This document shows, piece by piece, positions 26,601-38,016 of a stretch of 64,000 nt of DNA. The stretch comes from Cruorifilaria tuberocauda (lineage: Eukaryota > Nematoda > Chromadorea > Rhabditida > Onchocercidae): assembly GCA_013365365.1 (NCBI GenBank), contig JABVXU010000068.1, positions 1 to 64,000 of the forward strand, given 5' to 3'. Numbering within the stretch: position 1 is the first letter of the stretch; every line of letters starts with the position of its first letter. The position numbers and the translations under genes were made by a program. The notes beneath the pieces were generated by a model. That model worked only from the letters and a program-made list of their open reading frames with translations, was not told the DNA's origin and made no database searches.

Positions 26601-29600
26601 AATCGGAGGATTCATCTTCACTTAAAAAATAATGAAAGAATATTAGCTTCGTTGTGTAAGCTTGCTAATTTATTCTTTTAATTTCTAAGAAAATTTTAAT
26701 AATTATTAAACTTTTAAACAAAATCTAGTTGTGGAATATTTGTTTAATTGTTAAAATAAAGAAATTATGAATGAAGTATTGAAGAGACAAATTAACTGTT
26801 TTTCTCGTAATCAAATGCAGAATGTGTTTTCCGGCACCTTTCAGTCTGAAATATGTTCGGAAATTTCGACTGTTTGATCATTAATTTTACTTTTTTCCAT
26901 TTCCGTCAATTTGTTTTTTTTTTGATTCGAAAGTACAAAAATTTAGCAATTTAGCATATAATGATTGATCGGATTGATGTAAATGAATTTGGAAGGCGGG
27001 CAAAGCTCGTATTTTAACATAAATACAAAAAAATATAAATTATTGCTTCAGTCCAAATCTTATGAATTCCTCTTTAATGTATCAGTGATTTAATATAATT
27101 ATTTATTGCTTATTTCAGTTTATTTAAATGATATTGTTAATTTTATATTCTCATTAATTGAATAAACTTATCCGTTTCCTTCCTTAAAAAAATGCTTCAT
27201 TCTAATTAAATAAATATTCCATGCAGTCTTCCCTTGCCGTTTCATCAAATCAGTTTATTTATCTGATAATTTACAGATCGCCCATTATGGATTCATCAAA
27301 TAGGGAGCTAAATGAGGAAAAACCAAACAATGGATCTATTTTTCCGATAATCGCAGAGGAGGAGGTCAGTTTTTGAATTATTTTTCGGAAACTTAAATTA
27401 TCATTTTTAACTTTGCGATTAAAATAGTTTAAACTAAGATGTAAAAATAGACTTCATTAAACATTCGCACTGTTAATAATTAGTTTCTGATGTAGAAAAT
27501 ACAGTTAAAAGAGTAATAGGCAAATTTTAATACAAAACATACTGCCACGAATTATGTTTAGTTAAATTTGTTTAACAGCAATCAAACCACTACGTACAAT
27601 CGATAAAATTTTATCATTTTGTGCGAAAATAACTTTGTCTGCAACTCAGTATTCTGTCATAAGAATGAATGTCAAATTCTCATTGGGATTGGAGAGGGAT
27701 GGCAGAAATTATCTCAGATGCAATTTTTATCAATGTGAATTATTTTCTGAGTGGGATGAAATATTACAATGTTTTTATTTTGAGAGATATATAAAGAAAT
27801 TTGAAAAGCAAGCAATGTTGTTACATTGTTAGAGTTATATGTCAAAAACTACTTAGTACTTCTTCAGCTTCATAAAAAGCCTAATTTAAAATTAGAAGAT
27901 TTAAGTTCTTGTCTCGTATCCAACTATTAATGTGAAAATTTCACTTGCATAAGACTTGTCACTGTACCAATGAAATGCGTATTATACATTCTTTCTTTAA
28001 CTTGCGAAAACAAATTTATTGGTTAACTTTTCGTGTATCGAAATTTTGTGATCCACAACATTCAGTTTCACTTTAATTATCTCTTTTTCATTATAAATCA
28101 ATTTTTGAGTTATTTAATGCTCTACTGATGATAACTAGAAATTTGATAATTATAATTTGATAATATATAAGTATTTCTAGGCAGGCAATGCAATCTTCAA
28201 TGATATGTCACCAATAAAACAATTAGAGCGTAACTTAATTACAATTAACGTTTCTGGTTTAAGGTTTCAAACTTATGAATCAACACTGGGAAGGTAAGTA
28301 AAATAGATGCTTTTTTTTGTTTTGATTAGGAAATCTTTTCGCTTAATTGATATGATTATAACGTCTATGTTAAAATAATATAATTTTTTGCTGTAATACA
28401 TAAGAATTCGCATTTTCATCCATTTCTTTCTTTTTTTTTTAAAAATTTTTCAACGATATTTTACTCAATTTTCTCTATATGTATTTGAGCTTTGAAATGT
28501 TCTAAAAAAAATATAAAATGAATAATTTGTTCTGAAAGTGACTTTGTCGTACATATGAAAGTATCCAATGTTTAGCGATAAGATTCCAGTACATAAATAT
28601 ACCTTATAAAAATGTTAAGTAATAACTTTTTTTTGATGAAAATTCAACGTTCTTTTTGACAGATATCCATTAACACTGCTCGGTAATTCATTCAAGCGAA
28701 ATCGTTTTTGGGATCCTAAAAATGAAGAATATTTTTTCGACCGGCATCGTACAAGGTTTCCCTACCCCCTATTTCATTTAAAATTTTTTTTACTGACTTT
28801 TTTTGAAATAAACACTGATTGAAAGCTTTTTGCAATTACAAGAATATGTGACGAAAGAAAATTTTCTAATAATTAATTTATTTTTAAACTACTTATTAGC
28901 TCATGATAATGGAAATTTTTTTGATGGATTTGGTGGAATAAGTGTATTATGGTAATTATGATTTTCTTAGTTTCGAATCAATATTGTATACTTATCAAAG
29001 TGGTGGCATCGTGAAAAGGCCTGAATCGGTACCAATTGATATGTTTATCAAAGAGCTTAAATTCTTCGAAGTAAATTATTTTTTAAAAAAATTGAATATA
29101 GATTAGATAACGATATACAGAATATGATTATAAGAATTGGAAACATTCATTTGAAAATACATATGATCGAATGACAATTTTACCTAATCTGGAGATTTTA
29201 AGCAAAGCATGAGAACACCTAGGATGAAATATTCTAGAATGAGTTGAATGTTGTCGAAATTTTCATCACGGTAGCAGTGATTAGTGCAATGATTTCCTGT
29301 AGATGGGTGAAGAACTGTTGGAGAAATTCTGGATTAGTGAAGGTTATGAGAAACCGAAAGAAATCCAGATGCCACAAAATGTACTTCAACGGCAATTATG
29401 GGAATTGGTGGAATATCCGGATTCCTCATTATTCGCTCGTATTTTTGCGCTTCTCTCCATTTTCGTTATTAGCATGTGTGCATTTTCTGAAATTCAATTT
29501 AATTTTTAATATTTTTTTAAAAATTTTCAAATTCTTAGCCTCTCAAGAAACCTTTTTGAATTTCAATATGGAAAATGATATCTGAAATATATTTCTGAAT

Positions 29601-32355
29601 AATTTAGCTCAATAATATCATTCTGTCTGGAAACACTACCATCGATGAAAGAAAATCCGGGTGATGTACGCGACTGGTCTAATCCATTTTTCTACATTGA
29701 GTTATTTTGTATTATTTGGTTTACAATTGGTTGGTTATAAAAAATTCTGTTAAATTTTAAATGTTAGAAATAATCAGAATATTATAAATTCCGCGTTTAA
29801 ATTTCATGAAAAAAGGTTTTAGTTGAAAAAACCTTTTTATTCATTTTTTGCCATGTTATTTTGTATAAAAAGTGAGAAACACTGATTTTCAAAATTATTA
29901 GCCACAAGAGAAAATTTCTTCTTTAAATATATCACTCAATTGATTTCACCAATGAGCTGAAGCAAAGAAATTTCTCTCTCGAGACAAACCGAGCTTTCAT
30001 TACCATTCATAACCATTCTCACGTTTCTTTTTCTTTTTTTAAAAAGCTAGCTCAACATTTTCGAATTAAGTGACTTAAGGGGCTGCTTTAAACTTCGATT
30101 TATTTGTATGCTTACATTTTAATATAAACTGAAAATTTGAAAATTTCAATTAAGAAGGAATTTCATATATTCCTTCTTCACTCATCAAATAGAATTTCCG
30201 AATTGATTACTATTATGGGGAAATTTATTGTTTCAGAATTATTACTACGATTTATAAGTTGTCCGAATAAGTTCAGCTTCCTTCGATCCGTCCTCAACAT
30301 TATTGATTTTGTTGCTATTGCACCTTTTTTCGGTAATTTGATGTGGTTAGTTTATTAAAATCTAATTTAGATATTTTGAAAAAAAATATATAAGCAGCAA
30401 TTATAACATCTTTAGTTAAAATAGTTGCTAATTAATTTTGGTCACAAAAATTTTTTTGAAATAATATGAAAAAGCTTTTACAGCTTAAAGCTAAATAAAA
30501 TCAAAAAAAAATTTTAATTTTAGGACAGATTCAACTAAATCCAGTTCGTCGATGTCATTCGCTGTGTTACGTGTCCTACGATTAGTGCGAGTATTTAGGA
30601 TATTCAAGCTTAGTAGGTTAGTAAGCTTAGTAAGCTTAGTAGCAAGCAAAATTATTAATTAGATCATAGATGCTTACATATTTTTTCTGTTTTTATCTAT
30701 GACAATTGCTCTAATCAGATGAAGAGAAAGGACGATATGAATTGGAATGGATAGATATGGATGAGAAGAGATATTTTTGATAGATAAATATTTGAAGGCA
30801 TTCAGTTGGCTTGCAAATCCTTGGAAAAACATTTCGTGCGTCCATACAGGAATTTTGTCTTCTGATTTTTTTTATGGTCATTGCTTTGGTGCTTTTCTCC
30901 AGTGGTGTTTATTTTGCTGAACAAAATGAGCCAAATACAAAATTTACCTCAATTCCTGCTTCATTCTGGTTTGTTTTGGTGAGCTTTCAATTCTACATAT
31001 TATCTATCCTCTTTTCTTTTGATATACGTAAGGAACTTACTTTTTTTGCAATTTTTTTAAAGTAATCTATTAATGTCTTCATTTCAATTTATTTTAGGTT
31101 ACAATGACTACGGTCGGGTAAGTTTTGTTATATTTACCTCAAATATATATATATCGATTGTTGTTGTTGTTATGCAACAGTAGATTTTCAAAAATTATTT
31201 ATTGAAACTTTAAAGTAATGGTTAACATTATTATACGATTAAATTTTTAAATGTTTGGAATTGAAATTTCAATTATTCAAAGGACCAAAAAAAGTTTCTT
31301 GATACTACTGAAGCTCTTAACTCTTAAATCGTTCTTGCGGATAATTTCTACTTTTGATTTTCTATTGCTTTAGTAAATAAAATAAAAATATAAATTTTGG
31401 AAAAAAGTTTTTTTAGATTTTAATCATCAAAATGCGCTTTTAGTATTAAAGAAATGAAATCGAAAAATGAGATCAATTCACTTTCATTTTTTGCCCTATT
31501 CCAAATATTATAAACATTTTGGTACATCATTTCTTCTTCGACGTACGCTACGTACAGTTCATATACATTCATCTTTTTTTATTACAACATAACTAAACAT
31601 TATCATCAACTTTACGCGAAGTCATTGACATGCCTTTTTGTCTATTAAAGAAAAAGTATACTTCTATTCGTTTTCAACTAAAACTGAACTAAGCAAATCA
31701 TAATTTTACTATACATGAATGTTTTTTAATTTTTGCAGTAACTATTTATTTTATGACTAAAAGTTTAATTTCAATTTGACTTTCCTTTCATATTAATGAA
31801 TAATTTGAAAGACAAAAAATAATCGTAAATTTTTTGATACCAAATTTTGTTTTCTTTCATTAGCCATTCATTTTTTCTGTCCAACTTTTGGAATGTTTGC
31901 AAAAAATTGTGAAGTGTCATTACGGTTGAAATGAAACTTTACTGTTACATACACTTTGAAGTATTTCGTAAATTTCATCACTTGTAAGTGAAGTATATTT
32001 TTCTTTAAGGTATGGAGATTTAACACCCACTGGAGTTTATGGTAAGCTAGTGGGTGGCTTGTGTGCACTAATTGGTGTATTGACACTTGCTTTACCTGTA
32101 CCTATTATTGTAAGTATTTTTGTGTAAATTTCTTGAAAATATTAAAAGAAAGAACTGTTAAATTATTCAAAAAATCTTTACATGTCACTAATCTTAATGC
32201 TTTTCTAGAATTACTTCACTAGTATTACCTGTTTGTCTTACTTTCAGGTAGCAAATTTTAAACATTTTTACCGACAAGAAACACGGCTGGCGCAAATGCG
32301 TGCATCAGTTGAAGATGATGAAACAAATTCGGAAGAATCATCCAAAATACCATGA
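23607..32355 (+). CDS. Shaker-type (Kv1) voltage-gated potassium channel
   Basis: A pore-forming subunit of a tetrameric plasma-membrane K+ channel. Fourteen exons close exactly to 498 residues: 23607-23674, 25418-25546, 27277-27364, 28181-28293, 28663-28755, 28971-29070, 29303-29475, 29608-29729, 30237-30345, 30524-30616, 30798-30978, 31098-31117, 32010-32109 and 32248-32355. After an Arg/Ser-rich N-terminus (about 95 residues), the T1 domain spans about 112-205 ([26 protein letters not shown]). S1 is followed by the Kv1 signature FCLETLPS. S4 carries R348, R351, R354, R357, K360 and R363 at every third position. The selectivity filter is TTVGYGD (427-433), and S6 has the Kv1-type PVP kink ([11 protein letters not shown]). 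The short C-tail ends SKIP, with no PDZ-binding motif. Two 5' exons lie 2-4 kb upstream of the rest. The closest C. elegans type is SHK-1; orthology is not proven. Confidence 0.93.
24697..24724. repeat. Perfect 11-bp hairpin in a Kv channel intron
   Basis: TGCACTTATCA and its reverse complement flank a 6-base loop (TTTGAT). The position is in the first large intron of the channel gene. Function is unknown; hairpins this short arise often in AT-rich introns. Confidence 0.7.
26366..26381. repeat. (TG)n microsatellite in a Kv channel intron
   Basis: About eight TG units follow a palindromic ACATACATATGTAT segment. The surrounding 26.27-26.56 kb is somewhat richer in GC than the rest of the intron. 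Confidence 0.6.
30606..30640. repeat. AAGCTTAGT repeats spanning a splice donor
   Basis: Copies lie at 30606-30614, 30623-30631 and 30632-30640. The first encodes the last residues of S4 of the Kv channel, and the others lie just inside the intron after the GTTAGT donor. Confidence 0.8.
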
Positions 32356-33513
32356 CAATTAAGAAATGAAGCGGCGTGGGGAATTTCTACTGTAAAACAC
32401 ACCGCTTCATTGACCACTTTTACGAGATCATCCGAATCATCGTTTTAAAAACACTAATTAAATGATAGAAAATCGATTGAGGAATTCAACTATCCCGTAA
32501 GGAAAATTCATGCTTTTGACAAAAAAAATTCAAAAATATCCACCTGTTTAATTTTATTTTTCTAAATGTCTCAATTTCGCATTTCGTCGCTTACGAATTT
32601 ACTTTTTCTTCTTTTCAAAATTTATTCTGCTCAGTTTCATGCAGGAAAATCAACTCAAAACTACAACAAATACCCATTTCACTTCGAATTGTTACCATTC
32701 TGCACTTTGTTTATATGTATATTTTGCTGTTCTAGTTGCTCATAACGTTATTCTTGATGAAAATATCTTCAATATAGGGTAAATAAAATTTGAACATAAT
32801 ATAAGCCGCTTTATTTCAATTGACAAGTGAAATAAATTGGAGATAAATACAAAACAATAGGGTGAGTTGTAAGCAATCTAATTTCCCCGGGATGAGGGAG
32901 AAAACAGAATATTGCTCTCCAATAATTCATCGATAATCCAGATCATTTTTTAGGATTTCTCTATTGCATTGAATTTTGAAGGAGAAATCCTGAAAGATGT
33001 TTTGGAATATCTATAATACTGAATACCTGCTTTAGGAAAAAATATTGTAATATGAATCACAATTTTTGGGAAAAAATTATTTTACAATTCATATAACAAC
33101 GACTATCATAAATGATGAAAAGTTAACAAAACTAAATTTATTTTCTGTTAATCTATTTGTAATTTTAATACATAATTTCGAAAGCCATTAAAGTTTAATT
33201 CCTTGCAGAATGAAAGAGTACTTTAAATACATACTTCAAAGTGACTATTTTTAGTAAATACTTAAGCATATTTAATAATACAAAATTAATGAAAAAATAT
33301 AGTATTAACTTGAAACTCAAAAATAAAAAGCAATTCAGATTAGTTGTTTTTAACATACAAAAAAATTGTTAAATATTGTACATTTTATATGTATTTATAT
33401 TTTGAAAAGTAATTCTTTTCATGTTATACTATTCTGTCAAATGGTGTTTATTAACCAAGTAAAAGATAATACATTGTTGAAATACGCACAGTAACAGTGA
33501 CTGAATTGACATC
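32356..33513. other. 3' regions of convergent genes
   Basis: This stretch lies between the Kv stop (plus) and the zinc-finger stop (minus) and presumably holds both 3'UTRs. No coding exon was seen. Confidence 0.6.
32782..32787 (+). terminator. Probable polyadenylation signal of the Kv gene
   Basis: An AATAAA hexamer lies 427 bp after the Kv stop codon, before the convergent zinc-finger gene. The assignment rests on position only. Confidence 0.4.
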
Positions 33514-36500
33514 TCAGTTGATATAAGAAGAGGTGGTATCATTACTAACTGCAGTTATTGTTAAATGCTGCAAAGAGGATGTCTGAATCAGCGTTTTCGC
33601 CGTTACTGTAGTGATAGCATCTTTTCTATCCAAATCTAACAAACTGGGGATCATGTCCAGGGCAGGAGTGGATCTATTATTTGGTCTTACCAGAAAATTA
33701 GTTTTTGATTCTCCCATAGAACAATAACTAATATTGGATGGTGAAATTGTTTCTTTGTTACTAATTACAATGAGAGATGGGGAAGTTCCTGACTCTGATC
33801 TTGAAACTCCATCTAGCTCGGGGCATAATATCGTGGGAGAACAGGCTACACTATCATGAAGCTGCTGTGAACTATGCGGAATTGTAACCGTAGGAAGTGC
33901 TGTTAATTCATTAAGCGTATTCCTCTGAACTTGAAAATCACAATTCAAAGAATTATCCACTAAACTGCCATGACTAAATGCTACGGTTGATAAAGATAGA
34001 TCTGCAGAATTCGTTTCTACATTAATCAGACTTTCTGGTGGTAAGGGTAAGTCATCCCGCAGTACCTTGTCTTCTGCAGAATCGGAGACATTTACTGAAG
34101 AAAAATCTGACTCATTTGAGCGTGTGGTGGAATAATATTTGTCATCTGTGGGCGGCACTTGTGTGCTTGATGTGAATAGGGAATTCAGGACATTGCTATC
34201 CACCGCACTGTTTGCGACAAAATCAACCGCTGGTTCTGTTCCAGAATTTGATGATAATTGCTGAGCATCATTCACGTCATCAACAAAAAAGACTTGCTAG
34301 AAAAAATGTACTGCTGAAAGTTCATCGCTTCAAAGCAAGCACTGGTTAATACTTGAAACTAGAGTCAAAGGACAAACTCGAATAAATAATAAACAAATTC
34401 CTGTGGAATTACATTTCTGAATTTCGAATTTCTAACAACTAACCATGCCACCATCAAAATTTTCCCCAATTTGCTGCTTCAACTGCATAAATTCTTTAAC
34501 TGTTAAAGCAATCTGTTGTGCACCTTCTACTACCGATTCACCGGTTCGCAGTTCTCGCAAAACAACTCCACTTCCGTGCTCTGGAGATAAATAATACTAA
34601 AATTCAACAGACCATCTGATATCAAAATTATTTGATAAATTTAAATCGGCAAAACTTGATTTTACATTTAATCGAGTCATATTTCATATATGAAGAACTC
34701 CATCTTTGTTATTCTATAACGATAAGTTTAATACCGGCAAGAATGTTATAATTAAAAAACTGGAACCAACATCCCACTTGATTTTCATAAATAATTGCTT
34801 GTTATAAACCAAATTAAAAAAGATTCCGACTTTATAAATAATAGAAATTCCTCTTAACTTACAATATTCTTACATATTGTCTCACACGACAGCTAAAATT
34901 TCTATTTAAGAAAATCAAAGAAGTTGGGAAGAAGAAAGAAAAATACCAGAATTGTCCTCTTCTGTCATAAAAACATATAATTCATCATCCAGGGCTTCGT
35001 CAGGATTCATTAACTGTACAATGTGTCCAGAATTTATTAATTCTCTACTATTTGTTTCATGTACGGCAATAGCTTGTTCTCTAGTACTAACCGGACAGTT
35101 TTGCAAATGATTAAATTCAAGCACCGGTTGATGATAAGTCTTTCTATGGTAGACAAAACGATACCTGAAACTTAATGCTTTAGACACAAATACTAACATC
35201 GTGTCTCAAAAAAAATTAACGAATATTAAATAGCTTTGATTAGTCGTTATAACAACAAACCTGTCTTCGAAAGAGAAGTTACAGCACCACCAAGTTACTT
35301 TCCCACGATCTATGTCCACTCTTATATTAGGCAAACCTTTCACTTCAATTATTGCTGAGAAGCAGTTTTTGTTATGTACACGTTGCATGTGACGTATAAG
35401 CAATGATGGTTTTACAGTAGTCAAACCACATTCGCTACATTTTGCTCTGAATCAAATCTTCAAATAATTGATTCCCACGAAATATTAAAGATATTTTAAA
35501 ATAATATGCTAGATATATACCGCAAGCATTAGAATGATATAAATCGAAGATTTTTTCATGAATAAGAAGCCAATATCCGGCATGTTAATTCAATTTGGAT
35601 CAAAAAAATCCTTCTAAGGTATTTGCTTACATGCACGGATTTTGATTAAGCATAGAGGCACGATTTCCTGAAGAAGTATCTGTAAAACTGCTTTCAGATG
35701 TTCCGTTTTCCATTGAATTATCACTAGCATTATTCTTTTGTAAATGACTTATTGTACCACTAACGGACGATTTTTCCGGTCGACTGTATGGTACACTGTG
35801 TGCATCCTTTTTATGCTCATTAAGTTCATTCATTGATAAGCACACGACACCACACCATTTACACACATATCTGAAAAGATGAAAAGGGTTTTTTCCTAAA
35901 AAAGTCTTCTAATCTAAACATTTATAGAACCTACCTTAAACAATAAATCTCTTCTATGACTAAAAATGTTATTACATATGATTTTCAATATATCCCTGTT
36001 TCGCTCTACTAGTATTAGAAAATTGTCGTCTCAATATTTCATTAATTATAAATTTGAAAAAATAACTGCCACCAATGTAATCGATCGGATAACAATGATG
36101 TTAATAAATGCAATTGCATAAAATTGATTCATCAGTCCTACAATACTTTAGTAGCATCAAGATCACTATATTGATCGAAAATGGTTATGTCTTCCTAGCT
36201 CAACTCATTCCACAATGTTATATACTCTAGTGAGTATCCTGATAAATGCAATAAATCCAAAAATCCAATCTTTCTCACAACAGCAAATACTGCAATGAAA
36301 ATGATTGGAAAGCACTTTTATCTGAAAACTAATAAAGAAATTTAAAAATTACTGCACTCACTTTCGTTTTCTAAAGTGTGATGACTCTTTGTGCAGCATC
36401 AAATTTTTCTCATTGCCAAAAACCAAATGACACTGATAGCAAGTACAACGTGCAACGTACTGCAATACATATTAATCTAAACATAAAATTTAGAGTTTCC

Positions 36501-37851
36501 GAAACTACTAAAGTGTTTGATTCAATTTTGTGATTACGAAAAATTACAGATTAATGTGAAATCCGACTTACCGCAGGACCAAAATTTTCTAACAACTGTC
36601 GTCTCAAATCATCATTTTTGCGATGGGCACGAAAATGATTCATCATAAATTCGCTATTAGTTTCGAAGCCGAGACCACAAATATGACAGCTCAAAGCACT
36701 TATATATCCATCAAAATAACGATCTGTGGATGGCAAATTTTCTAAAAAAAATAAGTATCAAAAAAAGGATGCAAAAACGCTGAATTATTTGTGCAGAAAT
36801 GATCAACGTTCTAAACCGTATTAGTTTAAAAAATTCGAAGTCCTCAATATTATTTAACTTTTAAATAAAATTCTATTCTCCGTTCTTCTCTCTATTCTTC
36901 GATAGAAAGTGTATGGAGTAAAAATGCTTACGAGATCGTCTTACAACTTCCGTTAACATTCTTGTCTTCTTTAACGCCTCACGTCGCTTTTTAGCTATAG
37001 CTTTGAATGCCTCTCTTCTTAAAATGAAAAGATGGATTAGAAAATATACAAAACTCAGACTCAAAAAAAGTCATGAGAAGAAGTGCAAAAAACTTTCTAA
37101 TAGGGAAATTAGACGTATTGTTCTAGGCAATGAATCAACTCTTTGCAAATGGAGAAAACAACAACACTACCTCCTCCACTCATTATGAATCCTTGATATT
37201 TCTTCCATAACTTCAGCAAGATGCTTTTTGTGTTCTATTTCAGTATGGCGTTCTAGACCAAATGAAGTCAAAAAAATACGATCGGGACAAAAACGACAAG
37301 GGTAAGACTCCACTTCATTTGCTACACCTAAAATTATTCAATGACTACATTTATTAATCTTTACTGAAATTGTGGGAGAAGATATGATTAAGTAAGCCAC
37401 TATTCCTAGTTAATTATCACTGCATACTGACCACACCACAAACATGAAGCTTGAATCGAATTAATGATAGTTCCGGCAAAATATTATGATCTTTACTAAA
37501 TGCTTTTTACCGCTACTGAGTGTCAGATGTCTTATACATTACTAGCAAAGAAGGCTAAATTTTCTACAAATTCAACGTTTAATATAAATGTTCCAAACCT
37601 GGAAGACTATCACAGAGATGAAACATTCGTCCGTCGCCAGGTAGCGCAGAAACTTCAACGGTAACACGGGATGAACTAGCCTCATCATCCACTGACATAC
37701 CATCATGAGTTTGAGCACGTTGATAAATCTGCGATCGGTTAATATCGATATAGAATCTTTTCATAGGTTTCCATTGCTCTTTATTTACGTCAGTAATTCG
37801 CATCATTACTCCACCTCGAACTACGAATCCTTCTTCAACTTCATCATCCAT
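33514..37851 (-). CDS. C2H2 zinc-finger protein with five fingers
   Basis: A likely nuclear DNA- or RNA-binding protein that I cannot name. Ten exons close to 775 residues: 37851-37599, 37327-37171, 37017-36932, 36741-36572, 36459-36362, 35870-35631, 35446-35261, 35164-34947, 34580-34444 and 34296-33514. The fingers are C95/C98/H112/H117, C184/C187/H201/H205, C229/C232/H245/H250, C258/C261/H274/H279 and C338/C341/H354/H359. They are far apart rather than in tandem, which is unlike KRAB- or Kruppel-type arrays. A basic helical stretch rich in Lys/Arg follows finger 1. A conserved-looking block with TWWCCNFSF follows finger 5. The last 261 codons are Ser/Thr-rich and probably disordered. The frame is open for about 20 codons upstream of the chosen ATG, back to a CATTTAG acceptor at 37913, so an upstream exon is possible. 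It lies 165 bp downstream of the PLAT-gene stop, probably in the same operon. Confidence 0.85.
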
Positions 37852-37912
37852 TTCAAAGTCGTTATTAACACATTCTTTTTCTATAAACTCATAGAAACAA
37901 CGCTTTATAGGT

Positions 37913-37920
37913 CTAAATGA
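37913..37920 (-). promoter_or_regulatory. Possible trans-splice acceptor of the zinc-finger gene
   Basis: TCATTTAG (minus strand) lies 61 bp before the chosen ATG and about 30 bp after a possible poly(A) signal of the upstream gene. This is the arrangement expected inside a nematode operon. It could instead be an ordinary intron acceptor. Confidence 0.3.
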
Positions 37921-37950
37921 TAGAACCTTCTCTCCCCATTTTTTGGGTAA

Positions 37951-37956
37951 TTTATT
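37951..37956 (-). terminator. Possible poly(A) signal of the PLAT gene
   Basis: AATAAA on the minus strand, about 60 bp after the PLAT-gene stop at 38017 and before the zinc-finger start. Confidence 0.35.
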
Positions 37957-38016
37957 TCAGATTTTTCCTTAATTTCGAGCAATATCTATCTATCCCCGTA
38001 AAGAGTACACATTTAA

